Counted from the stretch's first letter, positions 47,259 through 62,000 are shown. The stretch: DNA of 64,000 bases from Mariannaea sp. PMI_226 (GCA_024336345.1 JANFOG010000002.1:4154001-4218000), one strand, 5' to 3'. Notes: generated by a model not told the origin, from the sequence alone. Numbers and translations: made by a program.

Positions 47259-50200
47259 CATTCTCTACGATCTGTTGTGGGAGCACTGAGAGTCACACGT
47301 AACCGAGCAAGTAAGTGCTATTGTAATAGTAAACATACTGTTAATTACTCTACTATACAGACGATTATTGTCTGCATGTATATACGAGCAACTACTTTAC
47401 CCAAAATAATTCGATGAGCCAATCTTGGACAATAAAAGCGCTCCAACTAAGACGAGCGTAGGAATATATATCAAGTATCCTCCCACGGCGTGACTGTCCT
47501 CAAGGATATTTTGCTCCCTTCCATATTTGATTGCTAATTCAGCATCGACAGGAATCATCCGATCAAGGTTATTTTGTCATGTGTGAAGGAGACTTGATTT
47601 GCGCTTTGTGGGGGAGAGCGAGAAACAAGAAACACGGAACATCATCGCTGTACGGCCTGTTTTCTCCCACTCTGACTGCGATCCGATATGGGGAAATAAT
47701 GATGAAAAAGGAAAAATTGTGCTAAAGGGTGATGAGACTCGGTACTACATCTATACCATAATTCTTTCCGTCTATATCGACTTGGCAGTCAACAACCGTT
47801 CAGTCAACTATGGTTGGAGAAAAGTAATACACCCTCTATCTGTTTTTATCATACGCGTTTACCATTTCATTCTTCTAACATCATGGGCTTCCTAATACGT
47901 TGATTAGGTCATGCATACTGTATTTGGACGCATCGGACAAACCTTTGCCCCTTCGCACTGCTTTTGCAGATCCCTCCCATCCTCAGCAACTCGTCAATAT
48001 TTGCCAGAGAGGCCCCGCATCTCTGGTGATCTCAATTGCCCATATTAAGTTTGAATAAAGATAATTTGGTATTAATTACGCTGTGAGCCGTCACAATATG
48101 AGGATATCAGTATCTCGGCAAGAAAAGAGAGGAGGAGGAGGTTTCCCTCGCCGCCATCACCTCACTGAGCTCCTCGATTCACACAAAGTCTTGAAAGCCC
48201 CCTACAGATTTATTCACTTACCAAGAGGTATAACACGTTCCTCGCAACGAGTTCTATCAACTTACCCGAAAGGGAAGCCTGCTAGCCAAACATGCCATCA
48301 TCATTGGCTATCATGATGCTTCCTCAACACGAAAAGAAGACATTGGCACTTCAGATTGACAGACAAGAAAAAGAACCCAATAGGATGTGAGAAAGTGATC
48401 TCGAGAGAGGTGACCTCAAGTGAGGAAGGGGGCCACCATCAAGTCTTTTCCCATCCATTCTAGATCAAGTGAAAACGAAACGTCTCTCTTTGGTATCATC
48501 ACAGAAGCGGTGTGAACAAATCCATCCATGATCGCAGTGTACATGTATTCTAAATACAACCCGGGAGGCTCCGTAGTAAATCTATACAACAACGCCCCGA
48601 AGCTACAGGCCAACGGACATTGTCCAATGAAAATTCGGTTATCAATTCTGATAGAGAATGACTTGTGGCTCAACACATGTCGATCCCCCTCACGGTAATT
48701 ACGACAACGACAACACACACCCCCTTCCGATCCCAGGTAGATCAAGGGTCGTCGTGTCCTGTCGAGCATTTGCCCCTATTATTGACTTTTTACGCCATCC
48801 TTGACGACGCCACAGTTGCCAAACGGTTTTTGTGGCTCATGTGCTCCCCCAAGTCCCCTTTCCGTGCCGGTTCTGCGCCGGATCATCCTCAGATAGCAAC
48901 ATCACTTGCGCCATACTAACGCAATGTTTCAATAAAGGGCAGTCGAGATTCAAGATACTTTTACTTTTTCGTTTTTTTGCCTCAGACCGGGCCGTTGAAT
49001 GCCCTACCCCCTGCTCAGCTGAGCAACATGCCCACCTCGGGCCGGGCAATGATAGTTGACGCTTGCTACGTGCTGTTTTGTCGATCACCAACGCCACCCC
49101 GGCTCCCTCTTTGGTCCCGCAAGAATTTTGCAGCGCAAACTCAATTGTGGCTGACGATGATGGATTGACATAACTGTGACTGTCAATTAGTTAGAAGATG
49201 ACTCAGTTGAGGGGAAACCTGGCTGGGAATAGTTTCGTGGTGATGAGACAAAACGTGTAAACATGGTGTACTACAAGCCGAGGCGAAGGCAACAGGTCCA
49301 TTGGGCCACAATGCAAAACGTAAACCTACTATCCTGCAGGAAAACCAAACACACCCTTACACGCAACTGAGCAACTAACACCACTCATACCCCATGTAAC
49401 ACAACAAGCTGAATCGAATTCCTCAGCCACATGCAACCCTACACTCAAGATTCGCCAAAGAGAGTAATGGGTGGGGGATATGCTCTACAATGGAGGGACG
49501 GGACCTTACTTCGGCAAAGCGGAGACTTGCGGCCCAAATCCCCCGGCGGTCCTGAACTATGTAAAAGGGGCAACTCGGAGTCCAGAAGCCGGAGAGGGGA
49601 GGTGAAGCGGTATATGATCGACCAGGAACTACCCCGGTATCATACTGTAACAACATGTCCTAATGAGATCACCCTAAAGGCACAAAGCAGTCATGAAGGC
49701 GAAAATGAGTGACCATCCAGGAGCTTCAGAACCTCCCCTCCTTCAACCGGGTGTTGAACTCCCTGATCGACCTCTTCCGGGCACCACAGCTGTCAATTCC
49801 CCAGCGAACCAATTGGGTGATCAAGTTTGAATATCTCAATAATAGATAGGCGCCGTCGCTGCCTACAGTAACCACCCCCCCTCCTCTTTCCCCTCCCTTT
49901 GTCTACCCACGTTATCCCGTTGATATGCCTAGACGGCAGAGTTACTCCGGAGATACGAGACGCGCAAGCCACTTTGCCACAGTTATTGGTCATGTGGCTT
50001 GACTTGACCCTATGCTTAGTACGTCGCTCATTATCTGCTTTCATTCTCATAGTGACAACATGGCTAATAGTCTCGAACACACTGACGCTTTTGTACCTGT
50101 CCACCAACCCAAAAAAACCGTCAATTTGGCATTCACTTAACAGTCACATTCAGCAATGATTTGCATCAGAGTGCTCGAAAACTTTCTAAGACGCCATGAT

Positions 50201-50987
50201 TTGCGCACACGGTTTAGCGTTCAGAAAGGCCCGGCTACGTAGTTGGAGGCCTGCGAAGAGATATCCCATCGCACATTCCTAGCACTCTGCTCATTCTTAT
50301 TCATCAAAAATTGGGATAAGCTGTTGAGAAGCAGGCATCAGATTTACGCCTATTTGTATTATGCGAGTATGTAGTCAAACACTTTTGCTATTGCGTCAAC
50401 AAGCACATTGTGGAGGCTCTCTGGTAAGAATGAAAAATGAAGGCAAGCTCTTAGTAAGAGTGAAAAAATCCATGTATTTGCACACAATATTGAGATATGG
50501 ACGAATCATAATCATGAAACAAAGAAGCGAACACCTCCAAAATGATCGCTGCTCTATCATCGCTCAAAGGGTATTCAAATCCTCTCATCGCTGCTCTCGC
50601 CTGTAACTCTTATGCTTCCCTCTCCCCTCCCGTTCCCCAACTCCAGCTGTGTACCAAAAAGGTCACCAGGACTCAAGTGAGTCACAGCTGCAAACAGAAG
50701 CATAAGAATTGTTATCCAGAGCCTAACATAAACGCCTCTTTTCGTCATAAACGTAAGAAAGTGGTTAAGAAATAGGTAAGAAATGGAGAAGATAAGATAA
50801 TAGAAGAAAAGGAATAAAGGGGGATACAAGAACGTGTCCTTTCGCCGAGGGTTGAAGAGAGTGGCAGCGGTCCAAGTCTAGATCTTGGTGCTTAACTCCA
50901 AAAGTAAACAATATCGCCATGCAATGGCCGCCCTTCACGAAAAAAGGAAAAGAAAAAGAAACCTTCACCAAAAAATTGTCAAGAAAA

Positions 50988-53651
50988 CTAAAAGGTGAGG
51001 CGCAGGATAAACCCGCCCGCCACCTTGTCAGACGCTTCCGTACTGGGAGATCCATCTCCCGAGTCGACGGCCATCTCCCAATCCTGTTTGACCCCGGAAG
51101 ATTGCTCAATTTCTTCGATTTCGAGGGTAATTTCTTGACCTTCCTTGAGCTCTTGGACAACATCATCATCAAATTCAACCTCCAACCCATTCTGGGTCAC
51201 ATGTATCGTCTGAGTGACTTGAGATGGGTCAACCCCCCATTTGGCTGCAATCCGGTGGGATAGTTCTTTCAAAGATCTCTGCATCAAGTAGATTGCCCGG
51301 TAGTATTCTTTCTTCTTAGGTTCTTGCGGGTTATGTCGAATAACATAGAAGCAAGCTACAGGCTTGGGTCCTCGGTCCATTGGGGGCCGGTAGGACGGGT
51401 CCACACCGAGAGCCTCGATCCAGCCGCTGAGGTTTCCGTCATCATCTGCTTTGTTGACCTTGATAAGTTGATCTGAGCCATTGCGAGACAGGCCACCGGC
51501 AGCGACAGCATCAAAGTTCTGCCATTGGCCACTATGGCCGAGGCCAGAGGCCTGTGATACTAGCGAGAGCGAACTGGGAGATGGAGAGATCATGGAACCT
51601 GCCATCGAGCTGCGTGTGCTTCTAGCTTGCCAGCTTGGGCCGTCACGTCCTTCAATCTTAGTATGAGGCGAGATATCCCCAGGAAGCGAAACAGGATGCA
51701 GATCAGGGTCATCAAGCTCTTCTCCCCGGAGGAAGAGAACACTCACAGGCCGAGTGCTTGTAAACATATCTTGAAGTGCTTGAAGTTTGAAGTGCAGATC
51801 CTCTTCCAAGGAAACGCGGCCTCCACTGCCACCACCAGCAGAACTGGCGGATGATATTGACCAAGTTCGCTTATGCTTGATAACCTTTCCGGGACGATGT
51901 ATGTCGGTCTTCGTGCTTGCATTGGACCGCTTGCGCTTGCCAAAGTCCTTCATTCCACTCTCAGCTTGCGCTATTTGCTGCTTCAGCTTGTCAATTGACT
52001 TTTTGACGTGAGCGACATCGTTGGATAGCTTGCGTTCAGCTCCATGGTCTCGGAAGAGCTTGACCTTGCAGAAGCATACCTCTGCACCACGGTCGGGTGA
52101 GGATGGTGGCGAGCCGGATGGGAGTTGAGTAGTCTTCGCACAGAGCCTCACAGGGATACCCTTGACACCCTTGGAATGACTGAAGTCGGTGGATAAAAAG
52201 TTGAAGCGAACTGCAATGTTGACCTCAGGAACACCGGAAGCCCCAGGCGTCCATATAACAGAGAAGCCATCAAATGAATAGGACTCGAGTTCTACACGGG
52301 TTTTCTTGTCGCTCCCGTCGATTGGTTGACTAGGTTCAACAAACTCGACCGCCTGTAGCTTCCCGCCTCTTTGGTGAGCTTCGTTGGTTCCTCTACCCTC
52401 TTTCCACAGGCCCCAACAAACGCCTGGGCGTTGTCTCTGCTGATCATCTTCGAATGAAACCCGAACAAAAGTTCGATACTTAGTACCTGGAATAATAGGC
52501 AGTGTGCAGTTCGTATCCGCAATGGACAAGGAGTAAGCTTGTCCTTTGTTGAGATAGGTGATTGGTATCTCATCGAGGTGCCGGATCATAGCAGTTGGCG
52601 CATTTAAAGTTGCATGAAATCGGAATTTCTCTGCGCTGGGCGGGAGAGGATGGGATACCTGACCATCAGAGAATTGGTGATTTTGTATCTCAACCATAGA
52701 AGGTGCGTTTTGAAAGGTAGAATCAATGGAAGTCATAGACTCCTCAGGAGCTTGCGCGTCTATATTGGAGCTTTCATGATCCATAGACTCATAAGTTGAG
52801 TCCTGGTGGACGAACGTAGACGGCGCAAAAGCCGGCTGGGCTGGGGGTGCTTGAATGAACGGATTGAAGTGATGAAATTGATTGGGCTGAAGTGTCTGGA
52901 GCCCAGGCATGCCCATAACTCCAACCCCATTTTGCATTACTCCTCCTGATGTTGGCATAGACAACGGGGTCCCTAGGCCCATCCCCAAACCCAGGGTGGG
53001 TGTATGGAGGTCACCGGCCTGAGGATGGAATAGGGTGTTAGTGCCACCTGGTGTAGGTGTGTAATAGCCAGGAGGCGCATTGGCGAAGTTGGCGAAAGAC
53101 AGAGAGTTAGGGTCTAAAAGGGATGGTGTGAATCTCCATGGATCGTTAGTAGCCCGAGGTGTCGGGTCTTGGTCTCGAAAGGCGTTTTGCACAATTTCAT
53201 GCGGCCTGTGTAAGAAACATGGTAAGCGACTTTTTTTTCTCTGCAAGGAGAGAGTGGGTGGAATCAATGGTGGTAAATATAAGTGAGGTAATCAAGGTCG
53301 AGTAACCCGCCTACATATGAAAAAAACACTATGACCCAAAGAAATGGCGTATGAAATTTAGAACAAACCTTTCAGGATGTGGTGGTGCATGTATGATTGG
53401 ATTCTCAGCCGCGAGAGTTTGTGATATAGCAGGGGCCGACGTAGATGAACTGACGGCCACTTCAGGGAATTGCTGTCGGAAGTTGGCCAGGAGCTCATCA
53501 CCAGGTTTTGCCGAGCTTGTCCTATATTGTGTGTTAACAATGGTCCCTCAATAGCTGAGTATGATATTGTCCTCGAAATGGAACAGCATTGTGCGCCAAG
53601 TGTAATAGAGGACCGCAGCGAGTTCCCGTTATCTCACCTTTGTCGGAACAT
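50988..53651 (-). CDS. csp-2: CP2/grainyhead-family transcription factor (CSP-2-like)
   Basis: Exons 53651-53638 (14 coding nt), 53521-53369 and 53205-50988, giving 794 residues. The introns are 116 nt (GTGAGA...TATAG) and 163 nt (GTTTGT...CACAG). The start reads MFRQR, then TSSAKPGDELLANF. A disordered N-terminal half is followed by the CP2 DNA-binding domain at about 245-465, with PGTKYRTFVRVSFEDD, GVCWGLWKEGRG and IPVRLCAKT. Next come a coiled segment, a Ser-rich linker, and a C-terminal ubiquitin-like domain at about 690-760 (ending near ITLEIEEIEQ), as in GRHL/LSF-type factors. The fungal grainyhead homologue in Neurospora, CSP-2, is required for conidial separation and cell-wall remodelling. 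The orthology assignment is by architecture and single-copy habit, not by alignment. The short first exon rests on my splice reading. Confidence 0.9.
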
Positions 53652-56068
53652 GTTGATAATGTCTGGAAGCTCTATAGCCCCGGTCAATAACTGCCTCCGT
53701 TATTTATTTATTTTTGAGACCAAGGCGATTCGTGAATAGCGAGGATGATGATAATCAATAGCTCTATGAATTCGCGACAGCAGTGCGGTTGAGCAAGTTA
53801 TCTGAAGAGCAATCGACAAAGGCTTATTATTTAGTCGATACTCATTGATGAGGCGGAAGTGAATGGCACCAGTTTTTGGAGGAGGCGCGGAGGACAACAG
53901 CGCGTCGTAGGCGAGGGGTACAAGTGTGAGATGAGGGGGAAGTGCTTTGCGCAAAGTGGTGTTGATTCGATGTGAAGGTGGAATAACTGAGATTTCTGTT
54001 TGAGGCGAGTCACGGAAAGCGAGCGATGCCGATGGGACAAGCCGGAATTTGTATTGAGGAACAGAGGTGTTTAGAGAACAGCCACAAAAAAAAAAAGTTG
54101 AGGTGTGTAAGGCTGGGGATGGGCCGTGGAAAGATATCGAAGATGGTGTAGGTAAACGCAGACAGCATAAGGTGAGGTAAGGTATGGAAGGGTATATGAG
54201 AGGCGTGGTGGGGAAGGACTGTCGTCAGTCTGGAGACGGTTGGAGTGAATGCAGCAACTAAGTTAGTGCATGCCGTTCAAGACTGGGGGGGAGGGGTGGG
54301 GTGGGGATGGTGTCAAAGGATCGAGGATGGAGGGGTGTGAGACGATGAGAAGTTAAGTGGGCGTCGTGAGAATGTCGAGCGAGGGATGTGGAGGGATGGT
54401 CACGATTGTGGTGTGGATGGTATGTCGGATGTGAGAGATCGTCCGTCTGGATTTGACGCCGATTGTCTATGCACAAACAGTACGATGTGGTTTCGGCTTT
54501 ACGAAACGTTGTCAAGTCTCCTGATCGAAGTGAAGTGAAATGAAGCGGCTCGGATCGTTATATACCCAATATGCCTGGCGGATGAAGATTGAGCTTTGGT
54601 AATCGAATGGGTTGCGCAACCTGCTTTCTGAGAAATAATGGCCGTTGACGGGGAGTGATGGGACCTGGACAGGTGAGCCACAGTAGGAGGTGGTGTGTGC
54701 GCCGTGTGCGCGTGTGTGTTATGCAGTACAGTAGCTATAGGCAGCTCCGTGTTGTTATTTGCCATAGGGTATCCGTCCACAATGCGAGGGCCGCAGGCCG
54801 AGCTGAAAGAGATAGGTAGGACAGATTCTTAGACGTAGGTTGGAGAACCTATTGTCAATGGTGGAACTTTGGGAGTTTGGGGTTCGTCAGTACCACGGAC
54901 ATTGGGTGGTAGTTCACTTGACGTCTTGTGCGTAAAGTTTATTAGATATGTCATCGAGCTGTGATTTAATGACGGGCGACTGGCCTGAGACGGTAAGGCT
55001 CTGGTTGGGTCCCCGGGTCCCGGAGTGAGTCCGTATATTGCACGACATAGAGAGGGTTGGTTGATTGATTGATTGTTGATGAGAGGGGCCCCGGGTGGCA
55101 TCAGGGCCGAGATACACACGCACGCACGCCACTCAGTTGCGCAGTCGACTAAGGCACTACATACTGCTAGTAGTAACGTGTAGCTCTTGCCCAGGTAGTC
55201 GCTGCCGCCGCCGTTGCCCTTTGCTATTTTGGATTTGCCATCGCCATTGCCCATTGCCTATTGCTTATTGCCGTGATCCTGCTCTGTCGGAAGGTAGGTA
55301 CTCCGTGTGGTACGTACATACCAACTGGATGAAAGTACTCCGTACGCGGGTAGCGTCAACATGCAGCCCCGTTAGCTTCTCGGAGGACGAGGCCTGGCCT
55401 CAATGATTGGCTGAGTCTTGGGTCAGAGTCTTTTTGGGAATCCCTGTCCTGGAGATGGAAGAATTGCTGATATCAAAATTGTTAGTGCGGGACAGAAGAG
55501 ACCCTAGTCATTCGCCTCTGTCGGTTACAGTAACACCCCTCCTTCACCTTCCCTGACATTCTACGCTTTCCATGGCTCTTTTTCCAACCTAGGTAGCTGC
55601 TGGCATCATGCAATTTACTTCGTTCAAAGCGGGTGCGTGGGGATGGGAGGGATGGAGGAATGGAGGAATGGGGGCATAGGGAAGAGAGAGTGTTGGGGGA
55701 GTCCATAGGGTAAGGTAGCAAAGCAACTACAATGTCAGACCGCAAGCAAACCAATCTCCAATACGCCTCTACACCTACCTTGTTTACCTTCTACCTTATG
55801 TCTAACCCACCTCCAGAAGTACCTCTCTACCTTGGAATTAGGGCTTCAAATGCAGTACTGAAGATAGGCAACTACCTACTTGATTAATTGCCTACCCGTC
55901 TATGCTGGACCCATTTAGGCTACGTTTCCCATTCTACTCCTTCCACTTCACTCTTATTTTTGAAGGAGTACTGGGAACACAAGTATCCTCGATGCACTGT
56001 CTTGACCAACACAACGACATATGTGGCGCAGTTGCCGTCTCCACTCCGAGGAAAAAGACCCACGCCAC

Positions 56069-56089
56069 GGGGGGGGGGGGGGGGGGGGG
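56069..56089. repeat. Poly-G run of 21
   Basis: Homopolymer of 21 G on the plus strand. Could form a G-quadruplex; the exact length is also vulnerable to sequencing error. Confidence 0.8.
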
Positions 56090-59000
56090 CTACAACGATG
56101 CCTCCAGACGCAGGGAGCACCTTCTTGCAAAGTGGTACTGGGGTTTCGTCGAACTGTGGGCAGAAGTAATGTCCACATCGGGTTCTTTCCCAATGGGTTC
56201 TTGAGTCCAAAGGAGAAAAAAAAAATCTTCCTCTCACCGGACATTCCAAAGCATCCAGTTATCTCTCCTTACAAAAGACAAGTTAGTACATGAAAAAATA
56301 CAGTTCCTTATTATCAATAACGGTCTCCTTGACGCAGGAACGCTATCTGCCCCTTCGACGTCGTGCAAAGTGGAGAGCCAATCCACTGTGATTCACTAGC
56401 TGGATCGGAGCTTTCCCGCGTCATCGGTCCTCCAGCCCCAATATCACCACTGCCCGCCATCGAGCGTCTCCTGACCGGCCCATTCTTCGCTACAGTTCTG
56501 CCCCTTGCTACTACAGTATCGTCCTCAAGAAGAGATCTGAGCTACTAATATGGAAGGGCACACGCCATTTTCATTGTCTGCTAATCATTGTCGATATGTC
56601 ACCGTCTGCTACTGGTGGCATCCCTGGCTGCATAACGAAGTACCACAATCGGCTTTTGTTCATCCCCCGCCTGCTGGCTTACTTTTGGTCCTTTGAGGTT
56701 GGGTAAGAGGCTTTGGCTCAAAACAAACTCGGTGATCAAGTCGCAGGGCAAGCTCGGCTGCTTCCCGGGGATGCGATATTTGCATCTATGCACGGAGCAA
56801 CCAGGAGCTTTTCCTCCAGAATGTCCCCCTGTTAGGGTCTCACCAGCGAGCGGCCCACGGCGGCTGTTGGAAGCCACAGCATCCACCACCGGCCTTTTAG
56901 TCCCATCATAGGTCTAAACTAATCATGCTCTCTCTGTGATCTCCATCAGTTGCGCCAGACTGAGACAACCATGTGCTCCTTTGCATGCTCAAAACATGCT
57001 AAGTAGAATCAACTCGCTAACTAGCCAGCATGCCTTCAGTACATTCGGGCACCGTCTACAACAGCTCAGAGGAAGACGGCACTTTTGCTATCGTGTTTCA
57101 ATAACAGTTCGGGCGATCTACTTGACTTACCCCCCGTCAATCGCTCGGGAACGTATGATAAAAGATGATTGATGGGGGAAGTTATAATATTTAAAGATTG
57201 GGCTTTTATAATTGCTATTGTTATTATTGACCAAAAAAACCTACCTGGGCCTTCCCTTGCCAAGCTCAGACCTTTTCATTTTTACAATACTGTACGACTA
57301 CAACTATTTGGCTCGAAAGTCAATACCGACCTCTTGAAGTTTGAATTACCGCTTCACGAAAGCTTGAGTGCCTCCACGATGGGGCTCTTCACGAGCAAAT
57401 TCCAGCAAGTTGGAGCCTTACTCCATCAAAGTAACAGACTTGTTTCTTTCTAAGTTATCGGGCTTCATTCGGGTACAGTACTACGCCATCTATTTAGGAA
57501 CCCTGAATGTTACCTACTGAAGTACCAGTCAAATATGCCAGCCTAGGTGGGAGCTGCAGAATGAAGTTGCTCCTTGATATCTTCAAGGCAGTTTGGGGCA
57601 GTTCTGTCTGCGCTCCCACAGTTCAAGGGCTAACCCTGCTACGAGTCAAGGTCGGCGGTCATATTGAGGCACAATTTCAATCTCAACGTCAGCCAAACCC
57701 CAGTCCACCACCTCAACACCAGAGAAATAAGATGCATGGGGCTGGCGGGTCACTATCGTGTTGGTCTGAGGGAGGGGAGCCGGGGCGGCCCAGGGGGGAG
57801 GGGGTACAAAGAATTTGGAACTGCCGATTTGAGGCTTGTGCACGAGGCTTTCGGCTTCTTCTTCAACAAACGGAATGCAACCACCAAATTCCCAATTCGA
57901 CAAGTTTTAACAAAATTTAGGGGGCGAGTGATTTACAGAATGACCCGAGAAGCCTTTCGATCCAAAAAAGAAGAAAAAAAGCAGGGGGCTCCCGTGGTCG
58001 GGTTTACGATGGAGCCGTGGGCGTCCACAGCCCCATTTTCTCGAGATGGTGACAATGACGTCATCACGTGTATGCAGGGCTCGTCGGGTCTTCCCCAACA
58101 CCCCGCGACAAGCGTTGTGGCACAACGGGTCACACAAGATACAGAGAACAGGCTAGGGGGGGAGGGAGACGTTTCGTTCAAGGCCACTAATGCTCCACAC
58201 CTCATTTGAAAGAAAGAATTGAGTTCATCCAAGCTCGACAAAAAGAACAAATCGAATGATGGTCTCATACCTTCACCAATGAATGGCTCTCCATGGCTCT
58301 GTATGGCTCCCCATGGGAGTTCTCTATCAGCGTCCCAGGGCCTGGGCATTTATCAATTTCAGCGGGCTTGATCATAGAAGGAGAATAACAACGTTAGAGA
58401 CAGTACTATGTAAGTATTTCATATCAAATTGTGTGCTAGTTGGTTACAGCAAAATTACTGCGTAATTCTCAACGAAACCGAGTCAGGAAGCCTTCGCGTG
58501 CCGATCAGAGCCTCAAAAGGGTTTCCAGCGCCGTAACCTAACCAACCCCTCACCCCCTCCCTTTCTTCTCGTACAGTAGCCAGTTGCTCTCGTGAAGGGG
58601 AGTCCGTACGGAATTGGGCCGCGCACAACTAGTTGTGAGGCAAAAACGAAGCAATTCGGAGGGCGGGTCAGGGAGATTCCCTCAGCTGGTAAACAACGGC
58701 CGCTATAATTACAGATGGCCTGTACATATTCAGCAAAAAGTCCTTGGGGGGGGAGTGACATGGGTGGGAGAGGGGGGGGGGGGTGGGGGCCAAGCAACGG
58801 GCGAGGATTAAAAAAATTTGAGGGCATGCATTCCGTCAGCGGAGCAGAATGTCTAGGCTCGAAGGGGAGTCTATGACGTCACTGTCACTTTCTCGTCACC
58901 CTTACATAAAATCGTTCAATTTATCCACGAGGCTGAACATGCTTTAACTCCACTCTGCCGTCAGGTAGCGAGTGGACTGTCCTGACTGTTTTGGCCTAGT

Positions 59001-62000
59001 TCGTGAATGGGGGCCAGACATTTAACGTGCCATAGTACGATATACTGTATTGTACTGTATCGTCCCGACTCGCGGGCTTTTGCCATTGGCCAATTTCAAC
59101 ACGGAGTACGGACATTCTGCAGCAGGAAGCTGTGTGGAGAGTTCACTCTGCGAATAGCTTGGAGCCGCCGCCCACTTCCCTTGGATGCCCTCATTGGGAG
59201 GGGGAGGGGGGCAAAGGTTATACGTACTATGTACCAGAGTAAGGGCCGGTAATCTTGTTACATGGGGATAGACTAATTATATCAGGAATAGAGCCGTCGA
59301 CGTGGCATGCTCTGACTAGAGTAATTAGGCACCTTGAAACATAGAAATATTTCCGTTTCCCCCTTCTAGACGTGTTTGAAGGTTTTTTTTTTTTATTTGC
59401 TCCCCCTTCTTCGAGTTGGTGACAGTGGCAATGTTATGAAACCCATGGGTGGGTTGTCGTCATCGGTCTGTCGATCACTTATCCGAGGCAGGGTAGGCAC
59501 CGGGATAGGAATACATTCAATAGGCATTGCATAGTGCACTTCGGGCCTGAGGGCCGTGGATGACTTACAAGGAGACATTTTGAGAGACATTTACGTCATT
59601 GTGAGGCTCGTCTGAGACACGAGTTGGACTAACGGCGAAACATGTTCCTTTTTGTGTCTACTTCTTTTACTGAGTATTTACCTATGGGCTACGTAATTAT
59701 ATGTGTTGATATGGGAGGTATAGTGGTGCAAGGGGATTCAAAGGCGATCAAACAAAAACTGCGTAACTGGTGCTCTTAAATAATAATTTCTCTCTGGTTA
59801 CAGATTAGAAGCAAAATACGGCAGAACCAGTAGCAATATTTTCCCTATTTCTGGTAGACGGATATGACTCCTATCTAAAAGGCTACTTGCTATAGGTAAT
59901 GCACTTTACCTTACCTAGGTACCCTTCTATAGGGCAGCATATTGGTTGGACCCAGACTTTTCTTCACAAGTTGTACTATGCCGTCTTCCAGTACACACTA
60001 CTTTCTTTGTTTCAGCCTTGCCAAACACCACCAAAACACGTCGGTCGGTGTTATCTTGGTTTTCTCACGCATTTCGAGAGCAGAGCCACTTACACACAAC
60101 ACCCTCACAATACAATTGAAGTAGTTCTTTGAGGCGGACACTTTTGCCACTGAAACATCCCTCTTGCGACGTTATTCAAGCTCAACGTACAGGGAGGTAT
60201 CCGTGAACGTCTATTGGTGTGCCTTCTTCTTCTCTATCGTGTAGTGTACTCTTCTGAGGTTGCGCAGCCATGCCCCAGATTCTGTATCACCATCATCATT
60301 CCCGACGCCCCAATCACGCAGATCCCAGTAAACCATATTCGTGGTGTATATAGTACAGTAGTTTATCGGGTGCCTAAGTAGGGAGGTGTTGTTTTCTTGT
60401 TTCCCCACAAACGCCTCCATGCTCTCATGGGGAAAAAAAACGACATCTCCCCGGCCCGGTCAACCCACAGGCAAATCAACAATGGTGTTGAGAGGCTGTG
60501 CACTGATGCAAAAAAGGCTTTAGGGGTCTTCAGGGTCCTTTTTTTTTTTCCAGAAAGAAAGGGAAAAAGAGAGTTGAACCCTCCCCAGCGGGAAGATGGC
60601 AAAGACCACATTCGCTGGGTCAACAAGACCTAAATGGGCATTTGGTGTGGTCGATCACCGACCAACTTGACATCATTGAGCATATCGCTATGCGCCACAA
60701 CATCATCTTGGGCACCTGTTGTTCTTTTTCCTTTCTTATTGTTAAGCCATAGGCGAAGCGCATGCGAAGCGCGTCGCATGACGTGAACCCACCATAGACG
60801 CGAATCTTTTCCCCTTTCCAAGGACTGCTTGCGGCCCTTTATCCTACAATTTTGGACGAGGCGAGAATATGAGTTTTTAGGTAGGGCATACACGCATTGA
60901 TAGGTCAGGGAGGGGTGTGGATTGGCAGAAGTGTGTTTGATGGTTCGTATTTGCTCTCATTGTTTATACCCCCTTCCAAACGGTGATGGCACTTTAACGA
61001 CAAGTGGGGAGAAGGCTTTTGGATATGGGGTATATTTTGCCTATCTTCTACCTTTTGAAGATGAAATCAAGCAGTTATTTTCAATCCCTTTTTTTCTCAA
61101 TTTTTTTTTAGAAACATGATCAGCGTTCAAGTTCAACCCGGGGGGGAATGGGGAAACATTCGGGGGACCCTGTCAGCCAGGATTTGTCGCCATTGATCGA
61201 CATGGCCTACAGCTAGGACAATGGAGCACACCTATTTTTGTAGAAGAAAATCTTCCTTCCTTTCTGGAAGTGGGTGTAAATACAACTTTGACGATGGCGA
61301 CGTAATGACACGCCTGATATGACCACGTAGGGTTGGAGTAAGCCTCGGACTGTGCCTCAGCGTCAGGAGATGTCGTAGAGGAAACGGGACTTGCCGTGCA
61401 CTCACTCAACAGCAAGTGATGGACAATTTCTATTGAGTTGTTCATCCGTATAGTAGCAAAAAAGAGGAAGCTGAGAATCTCAAGGAAACAAGATGAAGAA
61501 ATGTATATATCTCTGTTTGAAAAATTATGCCGTTCTGCGGAATGGCACCAACGGGGACCAGGTGACAACTGTTTACCCAATTCAACTTGATTGATCAAAA
61601 TACATTATGAAGTGCCTTTCATATTATTAAAGGCGATACGGGCTTTAATTCACGTAAGATCGTATTCCTCATTGATAGAACTCGAAAAATCGCCCTTCGA
61701 AAGCCTTTCGATCCTAGTTCGAAATAGAAGGGGAACATCCATCTGCCACCTAAACATGTCGCTTAGACGAGCGGGGGGCGTGAAGGAATGATTCAGCTTT
61801 TGTCCTTGACGTGAGGCCATATATGGAGAGTTGTGAAAGTCTTTGGATGATTATTGCTCTTCGTGTTGAAATTATCGTGAGATTGCTGTTCGCTGCTCAG
61901 TTTGATGATTGCCCGGCCCTCGGTTCTCGTTCCTCATGCAGAGCATTGAGGCGATCAGCCAAGAAAAGAAAATAGAAACAGAAAACAACTGTTTTAAGAT

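Larger units (their letters stand above)
47037..50987. other. 4-kb tract without supported protein genes
   Basis: Lies between tRNA-Thr and the 3' end of the CP2 gene. It holds the Pol III terminator and a long hairpin (both listed) near its left end. Otherwise it has short unconvincing ORFs only (largest 117 codons, 48416-48769 minus). AT-rich near 47300-48100. Confidence 0.5.

Noticed and set aside
57664..58209. 181-codon plus-strand ORF
   Set aside because: Translation follows G-rich and A-rich base runs (GGPGGRG, KKEEKKQ) with no domain; the opposite strand is equally open.
61173..61598. 141-codon minus-strand ORF
   Set aside because: No recognisable domain and no good start context; length compatible with chance in a 9.5-kb gap.
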